Assembly: GCA_946479055.1 (NCBI GenBank)
Contig: CAMLEX010000240.1
Coordinates: forward strand, 1 to 7,309
Origin: an uncultured Bacteroidota bacterium
GTDB lineage: Bacteria > Bacteroidota > Bacteroidia > Chitinophagales > Chitinophagaceae
DNA: 7,309 nt
Reading direction: 5' to 3'
A model generated the notes under the pieces. The model did no database searches, was not told where the DNA came from, and was given only the letters and a program-made list of their open reading frames with translations. Numbering within the stretch: position 1 is the stretch's first letter; each line of letters opens with the position of its first letter. The translations under genes and the position numbers were made by a program. Positions 1-6,495 of this stretch are shown piece by piece.

Positions 1-1391
1 TGCATATTAGCCATCGCCAACTGCCTGTATTCCTCATTACCTGTAGCTGCAAAAGCCTTAGTGCAGGCGGTATTCATCAATGCATTCCATCCCAAAATAA
101 TTTTATCATCCAGAGATGGCCGGATTCTCTCACTTCGTTTTTCTAATAGTCTTGCCTTCCCTTTATTTAGTATTTTCTTCAGCTCTTTTAGATCAATATT
201 ATTCTCTGATGCAAAAGATTCAAGTTCCTTTTTTACTCTTAAAATATTTTTTCCTTCCCAGTTACCATTTTCAGAAATATCATAATAGTTACAAAAAACC
301 TGCGCATCTTTTCCAAGTAATGATTCGATTTCCTCCTTCTGCCATACATAAAATTTACCTTCTTCTCCCTCACTGTCCGCATCCAGTGCTGAATAAAATC
401 CTTTCTGCGGATGGAGCATTTCTCTTTGAACAAATTCCATTGTTTCTTCTATTACCTCTTTGTACCGCTCTTGCCTTGTCAATTGAAATGTTTCGCTGAT
501 TACTGAAAGCAACAGCGCATTATCATAGAGCATTTTTTCAAAATGGGGGGCCAGCCATTCCGTATCTGTTGAGTAACGGGCAAAACCTCCACCTACCTGG
601 TCATAAATGCCTCCTTCAATCATTTTATCTAAAGACAATAAGGCTTGCCGCAAAGCAGTTCCATCCTTATCAGAAGATTCTGAAGACCCCGGAAATTGGA
701 TGCTATCTACGTAATGAAACCGTAATAAAAATTGAATAGAAAATGTTTGCGGAAATTTAGGTGCCTTGCCAAAACCACCCCACTCTTTATCAGCATTCCT
801 CATGATATTTTCAAAGGCCAAATCGTATTTTTCTTTTGAAAAAAATTGCTGCTGATCGCCTGGCTTTTGAAGCCCGAAAGAATTGGATTGAATTAAATGC
901 GATGTAAGATTTTCCGCTTGTGCATCAATTTCATTTCTTCTTTCATTGAATGCCTGAACAACTCCTTCCAGGGTTTCTTTCCACGAAGCACGATTATAGG
1001 CTCTGACCGGAGGAAAATAAGTGCCGCCAAAAAAAGGTTTTGCGTCGGGTGTAAGAAAAACATTGAGCGGCCATCCACCGCTACCCGTCATAGCCTGAAC
1101 AGCATCCATATAAATATGATCCAGGTCTGGTCTTTCTTCCCGATCTATTTTGATATTAACGAAGTGTTCATTCATCAATTCAGCGGTTGATTCATCTTCA
1201 AAACTTTCCCTTTCCATCACATGGCACCAATGACAGGCCGCATATCCAATGCTGATAAGTATTGGTTTATTTTCCTGTTTCGCTTTTTGCAATGCTTCTT
1301 CGCTCCATGGAAACCAGTCAACTGGATTATGAGCATGTTGAAGCAGGTATGGGCTGGTTTCCTCACTAAGTTTATTACTGTACTTATGCAT
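1..1391 (-). CDS. DUF255/YyaL-type thioredoxin-domain protein (SSP411/SPATA20 family), 3' end missing
   Basis: The visible 463 codons match the YyaL/DUF255 family, whose members usually have about 670-700 residues, so roughly the last third lies left of the window. Residues about 1-165 form the thioredoxin-like domain. It opens with a conserved stretch ([12 protein letters not shown], 15-26) and carries a CHWC redox-type motif at residues 53-56 inside CHWCHVM, then DREERPD (83-89) and [14 protein letters not shown] (103-116). The later part belongs to the six-hairpin (alpha/alpha toroid) domain, with GGGFARYS (267-274), HFEKMLYDN (283-291) and, near the edge, a [12 protein letters not shown] stretch. 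I find no frame break between the start and the edge. The start is fixed: an in-frame TGA at 1395-1397 lies two codons before the ATG at 1389-1391. The protein has no signal peptide and is probably cytoplasmic. Its biochemical role is not established; a link to thiol redox chemistry or sugar processing is inferred from domains only. A terminator separates it from hemD. Confidence 0.93.
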   Translation of the reverse strand, partial: MHKYSNKLSEETSPYLLQHAHNPVDWFPWSEEALQKAKQENKPILISIGYAACHWCHVMERESFEDESTAELMNEHFVNIKIDREERPDLDHIYMDAVQAMTGSGGWPLNVFLTPDAKPFFGGTYFPPVRAYNRASWKETLEGVVQAFNERRNEIDAQAENLTSHLIQSNSFGLQKPGDQQQFFSKEKYDLAFENIMRNADKEWGGFGKAPKFPQTFSIQFLLRFHYVDSIQFPGSSESSDKDGTALRQALLSLDKMIEGGIYDQVGGGFARYSTDTEWLAPHFEKMLYDNALLLSVISETFQLTRQERYKEVIEETMEFVQREMLHPQKGFYSALDADSEGEEGKFYVWQKEEIESLLGKDAQVFCNYYDISENGNWEGKNILRVKKELESFASENNIDLKELKKILNKGKARLLEKRSERIRPSLDDKIILGWNALMNTACTKAFAATGNEEYRQLAMANM

Positions 1392-1420
1392 AAGTCAAAG
1401 TTCGATGAATGAGATTGCCT

Positions 1421-1456
1421 GGAAAAGAAAAAGGGCACCGTTTTGTAAGTGCCCTT
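1421..1456 (-). terminator. Rho-independent terminator downstream of hemD
   Basis: Read on the minus strand, an 8-base arm AAGGGCAC (1456-1449) and its perfect complement GTGCCCTT (1438-1431) flank a 10-base loop. The stem is followed at once by a T-rich tail (TTTCTTTTCC, 1430-1421). It begins about 21 bases after the HemD stop codon, as expected for the end of the TamA-like/DUF4271/HemD transcript. The plus-strand reading also has a stem, but its following bases are A-rich before a short T-run, and no plus-strand gene precedes it. The tail ends about 30 bases before the start codon of the YyaL-type gene on the same strand. Confidence 0.8.
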
Positions 1457-1477
1457 GAAAATATTTTTAATGGGGAT

Positions 1478-2281
1478 TTATTTCTTTTTGACGGTTTCTG
1501 CCAGGAATTTATCAAGCGCAGCTACCATGCTCTGAGCCTGGGGTTGCGGAGCTTTAATATCTAAAGTTAACCCCGCCTCTTCAGCCGCTTTTGAAGTATT
1601 ACCGCCAAATGCGCCAATAACAGTTCCGTTTTGTTTGTATTTAGGGAGGTTATCAAACAAGCTTTTTATCCCACTTGGAGTAAAAAAGCAAATAACATCA
1701 TAATGATTTTTTGCAAGCAACTCTTTTACATCGTTACTCTGTGTCCTGTACATAAAAGCAAGTGCAAACTCACAATTATTAGCTTTCAGCCAGTTTACAA
1801 TTTCATTATCCTGCTGATTTTCTGAACATACATAAAGGAACTTTTCATTGCCTTTATGTTTATTGATCACATCAAACATGCTTTTATTGGTACCATCAGC
1901 ACCATAAAAGACTTTTCGCTTACGATATAAAATGAATTTTTGTAGATAAAGTGCCACCGCTTCAGTAATGCAGAAATATTTAGTATCCTGGGATACATTG
2001 ACCTTCATTTCATCACACGTGCGAAAAAAATGGTCAATGGCATTGCGGCTGGTAAACACCACCCCTGTATAGTTAGGAATGTCAATCTTTTGCTTACGAA
2101 AATCCCTGGCCGGAATACCTTCCAAACGAATAAATGGTTGAAAGTCCAGTTCAAGGCTGTATTTTCTTGAAAGTTCAAAGTACGGTGACTTATCACTTTC
2201 AGGCCTCGGTTGAGTGATCAGGATCTTATTTATCGTTCTGGCCGGACTCTCATCGGCCTTTGTAACCCCATTTTTTACCAT
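1478..2281 (-). CDS. hemD: Uroporphyrinogen-III synthase (HemD family)
   Basis: HemD closes and isomerises hydroxymethylbilane to uroporphyrinogen III in the cytoplasm, the branch point to heme, siroheme and cobalamin. The 267-residue length fits the family (about 240-270). The two-lobed HemD layout is visible. Lobe one begins with ILITQPRPES (20-29) and has VVFTSRNAIDHFF (74-86). Lobe two has FLYVCSENQQDNEI (148-161), FFTPSGIKSLF (199-209), IGAFGGNTSKAAEEAGL (222-238) and the C-terminal APQPQAQSMVAAL (244-256). There is no signal peptide or membrane segment. About 18 residues precede the conserved first strand, so a slightly later start cannot be excluded. HemD sequences are very divergent, so the family call is firm but activity is inferred. 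The gene is last in a probable operon, 42 bases after the DUF4271 gene and just before a terminator. hemC and hemB are not in the window. Confidence 0.88.
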   Translation of the reverse strand: MVKNGVTKADESPARTINKILITQPRPESDKSPYFELSRKYSLELDFQPFIRLEGIPARDFRKQKIDIPNYTGVVFTSRNAIDHFFRTCDEMKVNVSQDTKYFCITEAVALYLQKFILYRKRKVFYGADGTNKSMFDVINKHKGNEKFLYVCSENQQDNEIVNWLKANNCEFALAFMYRTQSNDVKELLAKNHYDVICFFTPSGIKSLFDNLPKYKQNGTVIGAFGGNTSKAAEEAGLTLDIKAPQPQAQSMVAALDKFLAETVKKK

Positions 2282-2304
2282 GTGTGGTGCGGCTAAAGTT
2301 GAGG

Positions 2305-2312
2305 CAAAGCTA
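2305..2312 (-). promoter_or_regulatory. Possible Bacteroidota -7 promoter element before hemD
   Basis: On the minus strand TAGCTTTG matches the Bacteroidota primary sigma factor -7 consensus TAnnTTTG exactly and lies about 23 bases before the hemD ATG. It sits inside a near-perfect 14-base palindrome, GGCATAGCTTTGCC. The matching upstream element is poor: I see no clear TTG at the expected distance, only a T-rich run. It could be a secondary promoter giving hemD expression apart from the upstream genes, or a chance match. Confidence 0.25.
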
Positions 2313-2323
2313 TGCCTTTATAA

Positions 2324-3298
2324 TTAGAAAAAGAATAGTAAAAGCTTGTAAATCAACAATAGGGGAGCAATTTCAAAGGCACATAAGTATAAAAAGAAGT
2401 GAAAAAGGTTGAATCTGACCTCATTACGAATAGCAGCAAAACCTAAAATAAACCGATACAATAGCAATCCGCCGACGCAACACCAGGACAATACGAGGGC
2501 TACAGAATACATTACACTATCTGTAAATCCCAGCAAAGCAAGAAAAGGTAAAAGAGAAATTCCGATGACCTTATTAATTATAAAGACGATAAAGATATAA
2601 GAATCGGCCGCTTTTTTCATGTTGAAAAGCCAGCCACATATAATTAACCCTACAAACTTGACCAGGTAAATAATTGAAAGTCCTAAACAGCAATAGAGGT
2701 ACAATAACCAAAAATTATCGACTGGAGTAAAATTGAAATAGTGCAATAATAGATTAGCATATAACCCGGCGCTAGCCACAAAAAAACCATTGAACATTAA
2801 AGAAGGGAGTGGCGTTTGCATGAGCTGTTCCCTTATTTGTCTTTGCTTCAGCGTAGTGCGGAAGAATACACGGAACAAATCAGTGAAATATTTAGCAAAT
2901 GCCAACTTAAACAGCGCAAAAATGATGACTAATGCGGTTATTACATAAAAAAGCAGCTCTTTGCCTTTAAATTCTTTTCTGTCAGATCGCGGTGATACGG
3001 CTTTTGCATTAAAATTAAAATAAGGATGCCGTTCCAAAATTTGTTTCTGTAAAGGCATATTACTAACTGCTTGCCACAAAGTGTCTGTTCCGATAGGTTT
3101 TTTTGACACAGAGTCGTTTGTTAGCTGCACTATTGCTGAATCTTTTTTATAAAGATTATTATCAATGATCGACAAAGAATCGGTGACCGGAGAAATTGTT
3201 GTATCTATAGCGGATTGGGCTGAACCTGGCAGAGATACAGAAAGAAGAAAAATAAATAAACAAAAAAAACGCAGCAAGTAAAATTGATTGAATTGCAA
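2324..3298 (-). CDS. DUF4271 family integral membrane protein
   Basis: The function is unknown. The 324-residue protein starts with a signal-like segment: a charged, short N-terminus, a hydrophobic run at about 8-23, and a possible cleavage site near GSAQ (25-28). A polar, Asp/Ser-rich stretch (about 30-112) follows, probably extracytoplasmic, containing LERHPYFNF (88-96). Then come about six hydrophobic segments near 114-135, 166-187, 194-220, 232-256, 261-285 and 297-321. The last one, with LYLCAFEIAPLLLIYK, resembles what I recall as the C-terminal signature of DUF4271. The start is TTG: an in-frame stop lies at 3320-3322, no ATG occurs between it and the signal segment, and the first in-frame ATG comes only at residue 81. 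The gene lies between the TamA-like gene (71-base gap) and hemD (42-base gap) and is probably cotranscribed with both. The family name rests on this signature and the neighbourhood, not on a profile search. Confidence 0.82.
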   Translation of the reverse strand: MQFNQFYLLRFFCLFIFLLSVSLPGSAQSAIDTTISPVTDSLSIIDNNLYKKDSAIVQLTNDSVSKKPIGTDTLWQAVSNMPLQKQILERHPYFNFNAKAVSPRSDRKEFKGKELLFYVITALVIIFALFKLAFAKYFTDLFRVFFRTTLKQRQIREQLMQTPLPSLMFNGFFVASAGLYANLLLHYFNFTPVDNFWLLYLYCCLGLSIIYLVKFVGLIICGWLFNMKKAADSYIFIVFIINKVIGISLLPFLALLGFTDSVMYSVALVLSWCCVGGLLLYRFILGFAAIRNEVRFNLFHFFLYLCAFEIAPLLLIYKLLLFFF

Positions 3299-3369
3299 AA
3301 ATAACAGGCGATGAACAATTTAGACGTAAAATCAGTAAATCATTTCAACATTCAAAATATTTGACACTT

Positions 3370-5172
3370 TTAAAAATAATTGACAAAGCCAAAGTGTATC
3401 TTAGACTGTCTTAAATTAAATTCAAGATCACTTCGCTTGCCGACAGCCCAAGCCAGGTTGAATATCCCAACTTTTGTTTCAAAAGCCAGGCCTAACCCTG
3501 TTCCGAAGTAAGTATAACTTACATCAATGTTCTGGCTATTATTACGGCCCCAGCCGCCATCTGTGAAAGCATAAAAATAGGAGTTTTGACCAACAAGATA
3601 TCTAAATTCAGCAGTACCAATTGCAAACTGGGACAAGTATTGACTTTCTTCATCAAATCCCCTCAGTAATTTGTAGCCGCCTATTTGAAAAAGTTCATTT
3701 CGAAATGTATTGCCACTTTGAAAAAATCCGCCATTGATGCCCATTTTTATCGTACTTCTGTTTTGACGGCCAAGTGGAAAATATCTTGCAGCAGACACCT
3801 TGGTCCGAAGCTGGTAAGTTTTCAATTTTATCGTATCATATAAAGAGCCGAACTCAAAGGAAGGATTACCGGGATCTTTCAATTCAATTATCTCGTTATT
3901 TTTTTTGATCTTTTTTGTACCCACTGATGTTATAATCCGAAATTCATTTCCTTTTGTAGGGTTAAGCCGGTAGTTAGTATTATTGTATTCATAATCCACT
4001 CCCACATTTACTGCACCAACATCCGCTTCGTCAGGCAAACGATAATTCTGTAAAATGAAATTTTTATTAATGCCGTTTACAACGGTCTGAGTTCGTTGTA
4101 CAAACAATTTTCCTGATTGATTAACATTTAAAATATACTGTGCACCTAATTGAAAATTTACATTGAGAAACGTACTGTCCTTACGAAACATATCGAAAGC
4201 AAAATCAAGGCCCACAGGCGTATTGAAGAGATAGGGATGTTGATAAATGATATTCAACCTCGGTGATTTTACCTGTAATTGTTGCCAGTTCAAACCAATT
4301 GTTTCGCCAGCTCCTAATGCATTTTTTAAATTCAAATTAGCCTCCCCGGTTATTAATATTTTTTTGGAAGACAACTGATCGTTATTAGGCAAAAACCCAA
4401 CCAGCACATTTACCTGGCTGCTTCTTTTTGGTTTTAGATACATTTCCAGTGTAGAGCCTGTTCCCAGCCAAACAAGTTTTGAAGGATATTCTTCTTCCAC
4501 ATAAGCAAGTTCACGCATTCTCTTGCTGACACGCAACAGTTTTTCTTTATTGAAAAGGCTGCCATTTCGTATGTCAAGGTATCGTTGCAAAAACTCATTG
4601 GCGATTTTTACCTCGCCCAATATCCTAATGCTGTCAATTTTATATGAAGGCCCTTTTTCTAATTTCAGTTGTGCCCATACCTTCCCGCTATCCAATTGTA
4701 AACTGTCTAAATAAACTTTTGCGAAAGGGTGGCCATTGTTCTCCATATAACCCAAAATCTTTTCCTGCCATTGTTTCACCTCAAGAAAATCCATTGGCTT
4801 ATCCGTAAATATTTTATTCCTCCATCCTATTGCCTGCAAAACCGAAGGGTCAATTTGACTTGCATCAAGCTGTGTCCACGCATACCTGTCACCGGCATAT
4901 AAAACTATCCGGGCAAAAGCGGAATCATAGTGTATGCTATCCAAAGAAGCTGTGACATATCCTTTTGACTGCAGGTATCCGGGTAATTGATTGATATAAT
5001 TTACACACTCATTCCGGGTTGTAAATTTTGTTTTCGCGTCTAACATGGAAATAAGGAAAGCTGAATCTTTATCAACACTCCTGATATGAAGCGGGTAATT
5101 ATTTTGCCCAATAGCATTAATACAAATTACCAACAGAACAAGAACCGATATTTGCAGTCTTAATTTTAGCAT
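3370..5172 (-). CDS. TamA/BamA-type Omp85 outer-membrane protein
   Basis: Omp85 proteins insert or translocate proteins at the outer membrane. This one has a signal peptide (about 1-23, cleavage probably after AIGQ), a periplasmic region of about residues 30-248 and a C-terminal beta-barrel from about 250 to 600. The periplasmic part looks like three POTRA-like units, at about 36-100, 120-177 and 178-248; the last is clearest (YKIDSIRILGEV start, LFNKEKLLRVSKRMREL helix). The barrel carries the Omp85 signature LRGF at 503-506, after FQIGGYK, and ends in Phe (FVNYF), as outer-membrane barrels do. At 600 residues with about three POTRAs it is closer to TamA (about 577 in E. coli) than to BamA (about 800, five POTRAs). 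No TamB partner is in the window. The Cys at 17 does not form a good lipobox, so I do not call it a lipoprotein. It is probably the first gene of the operon with DUF4271 and hemD. Confidence 0.9.
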   Translation of the reverse strand: MLKLRLQISVLVLLVICINAIGQNNYPLHIRSVDKDSAFLISMLDAKTKFTTRNECVNYINQLPGYLQSKGYVTASLDSIHYDSAFARIVLYAGDRYAWTQLDASQIDPSVLQAIGWRNKIFTDKPMDFLEVKQWQEKILGYMENNGHPFAKVYLDSLQLDSGKVWAQLKLEKGPSYKIDSIRILGEVKIANEFLQRYLDIRNGSLFNKEKLLRVSKRMRELAYVEEEYPSKLVWLGTGSTLEMYLKPKRSSQVNVLVGFLPNNDQLSSKKILITGEANLNLKNALGAGETIGLNWQQLQVKSPRLNIIYQHPYLFNTPVGLDFAFDMFRKDSTFLNVNFQLGAQYILNVNQSGKLFVQRTQTVVNGINKNFILQNYRLPDEADVGAVNVGVDYEYNNTNYRLNPTKGNEFRIITSVGTKKIKKNNEIIELKDPGNPSFEFGSLYDTIKLKTYQLRTKVSAARYFPLGRQNRSTIKMGINGGFFQSGNTFRNELFQIGGYKLLRGFDEESQYLSQFAIGTAEFRYLVGQNSYFYAFTDGGWGRNNSQNIDVSYTYFGTGLGLAFETKVGIFNLAWAVGKRSDLEFNLRQSKIHFGFVNYF

Positions 5173-5250
5173 GTTGGATCAACTTTCACAGATACCGGTT
5201 GTTAATAGATTGATTAAAAAATAAAAATATTCATTAAATCACAAATAGGA
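5173..5250. promoter_or_regulatory. Divergent intergenic region between the TamA-like gene and hemW
   Basis: These 78 very AT-rich bases separate two divergent start codons, so promoters for both transcripts should lie here or just inside the coding ends. I find no full TAnnTTTG element on either strand. The nearest matches are two minus-strand 8-mers with one mismatch (TATCTGTG near 5190-5197 and TATTTGTG near 5240-5247), neither with a good TTG upstream. A small inverted repeat, TTAAT (5202-5206) and ATTAA (5213-5217) with a 6-base spacer, is the only dyad of note and could be chance at this base composition. Confidence 0.45.
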
Positions 5251-6372
5251 TTGAGCGGCATTTATATTCATATCCCTTTTTGCAAACAGGCTTGCCATTA
5301 TTGCAATTTTCATTTTTCTACTTCTTTGCGGTATAAAAACGAATTAATAGCTGCTTTATTGAAAGAAATAGAAATCTCTGCTTCCCCTGAACTAATTAAC
5401 CCAGATATTATCGAAACCATCTATTTTGGCGGAGGCACTCCTAGCTTGTGTACCAGGGGTGAAATACAAAGCGTTATTGAGAAAATTCATTCTTTTTATA
5501 AAGTGTCTCCTACCGCTGAAATAACATTTGAAGCTAATCCTGATGATATTAACACGGAAAAGCTAAACAACTGGAAAATGGCCGGTATTAATCGTCTCAG
5601 TATTGGTATTCAAAGTTTTTTTGAGGAGGACCTGCAGTGGATGAACAGGGCACATAATGCAAAGCAGGCAATTGACAGTTTACAGATGGCAGTTGATAGC
5701 TTTGACAATATCACCATCGATCTTATTTATGGCACACCAGGACTAACGGATGAAAAATGGAAATTAAATGTAGAGAAAGCCATTTCACTAGGCATTCCAC
5801 ATATTTCCTGCTATGCATTAACTGTGGAGCCAAAAACGCCTTTACAAAAACTCATTCAACAACATAAAACAGAGGATATAGATCCTGACAAACAATCCCA
5901 CCAATTTTTACTACTGATGCAATGGCTGGAGCAGGCGGGCTATGAGCACTATGAGATTTCCAATTTTGCAAAACCCGGTTTTCGCAGCCGTCATAATTCA
6001 TCTTATTGGCAGGGGAAAAAATATCTTGGCTTTGGCCCTTCTGCCCATTCCTTTGATGGAAATGCCAGGTGGTGGAATATTGCCAACAATAACAATTATA
6101 TAGATTCTATCAACAAAGGGATCATTCCTTTTGAAAAAGAAGAATTAACGGCAACCCAAAAGCTGAATGAATCTATCATGATCTCTTTGCGAACAACAGA
6201 AGGCCTGAACCTCTCTAAAATAAACGAAACTAAGGGTAATGAGCTGAAAGCTGCAAGTAAGAAGTATATTGAAAATGGCCTTGCAAAACTTGAGAATAAT
6301 TTTTTGCGGCTGACACAGGAAGGCAAACTATTAGCAGATGGCATAGCCGCCGACCTCTTCTTTACAGATTAA
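5251..6372 (+). CDS. hemW: HemW, radical-SAM heme chaperone (often mislabelled coproporphyrinogen III dehydrogenase)
   Basis: The radical-SAM cluster motif CxxxCxxC is at C11, C15 and C18. Residue 20 is Phe, where true HemN coproporphyrinogen III dehydrogenases have a fourth Cys. The HemW-type motif HNxxYW, linked to heme binding, is present at 248-253 (HNSSYW). Other family stretches are GGGTPS (60-65), EANPDD (95-100), RLSIGIQSF (115-123), DLIYGTPG (157-164) and a HemN-type C-terminal domain from about 300. Length (373) matches E. coli HemW (about 378). HemW passes heme to respiratory enzymes at the cytoplasmic face of the membrane. The start is TTG at 5251, giving the usual short N-terminus before IYIHIPFC; an in-frame TAA is at 5215-5217 and no ATG lies between them. 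It is the only plus-strand gene in the window, divergent from the TamA-like gene, and its stop overlaps that of a small minus-strand ORF. Confidence 0.94.
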   Translation: MSGIYIHIPFCKQACHYCNFHFSTSLRYKNELIAALLKEIEISASPELINPDIIETIYFGGGTPSLCTRGEIQSVIEKIHSFYKVSPTAEITFEANPDDINTEKLNNWKMAGINRLSIGIQSFFEEDLQWMNRAHNAKQAIDSLQMAVDSFDNITIDLIYGTPGLTDEKWKLNVEKAISLGIPHISCYALTVEPKTPLQKLIQQHKTEDIDPDKQSHQFLLLMQWLEQAGYEHYEISNFAKPGFRSRHNSSYWQGKKYLGFGPSAHSFDGNARWWNIANNNNYIDSINKGIIPFEKEELTATQKLNESIMISLRTTEGLNLSKINETKGNELKAASKKYIENGLAKLENNFLRLTQEGKLLADGIAADLFFTD

Positions 6373-6479
6373 TGATGTTGGCGACGGTGTTTGTACTTTT
6401 TGTACATCTCGCCTATAATTACAGAAGCGATCATTATTAAAATTGCTGCGGGGCCAAAGCCGTGGTACGAAAGTGGCAT
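6369..6479 (-). CDS. Small hypothetical protein with one probable membrane span (36 residues)
   Basis: I do not recognise this protein. The ORF begins at ATG 6477-6479 and ends at TAA 6369-6371. The start MPLSYHGFGPAAIL leads into a hydrophobic run (about residues 8-23, ending IMIASVIIG), followed by a basic tail with KKYKHRRQHH at the C-terminus. This pattern fits a small inner-membrane protein with its C-terminus in the cytoplasm by the positive-inside rule. It starts 16 bases after the gpsA stop on the same strand, so it is probably cotranscribed with gpsA. Its stop overlaps the convergent hemW stop within one TTAA (shared bases 6369-6372 region). The ORF fills nearly all the space between the two neighbours. 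There is no obvious ribosome binding site, which is not informative in this phylum. A chance ORF remains possible at this length. Confidence 0.5.
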   Translation of the reverse strand: MPLSYHGFGPAAILIMIASVIIGEMYKKYKHRRQHH

Positions 6480-6495
6480 ATACTTGTTTTATTCA

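Noticed and set aside
116..499. Plus-strand 127-codon open frame
   Set aside because: It lies wholly antisense to the YyaL-type gene, whose family motifs are clear there; the product is low-complexity, rich in Phe, Leu and Ser, as expected for a shadow frame.
897..1190. Plus-strand 97-codon open frame
   Set aside because: It is antisense to the thioredoxin-like domain of the YyaL-type gene and has no recognisable motif.
3296..3303. TATTTTTG on the minus strand, an exact match to the TAnnTTTG promoter element
   Set aside because: It overlaps the TTG start codon of the DUF4271 gene, so it cannot serve that gene, and no TTG element is placed upstream.
3364..3397. Inverted repeat ACACTTT / AAAGTGT around the stop of the TamA-like gene
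   Set aside because: The arms are only 7 bases and AT-rich, separated by 20 bases and partly coding, with no clean T-run after them; too weak to call a terminator.
5186..5189. Lipoprotein reading of the TamA-like signal peptide (Cys17)
   Set aside because: The residue before the Cys is Ile (LVIC), which does not fit the small residue required at that place in a lipobox; a normal signal peptidase site after AIGQ fits better. The coordinates given are approximate to the upstream edge only.
6096..6344. Minus-strand 82-codon open frame inside hemW
   Set aside because: It is the antisense shadow of the conserved HemW C-terminal domain, with Ser/Phe-rich composition.
6392..6406. Small hairpin TGTAC-TTTTT-GTACA between hemW and gpsA
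   Set aside because: A 5-base AT-rich stem with no following T-run on either strand, located inside the small ORF; likely chance.
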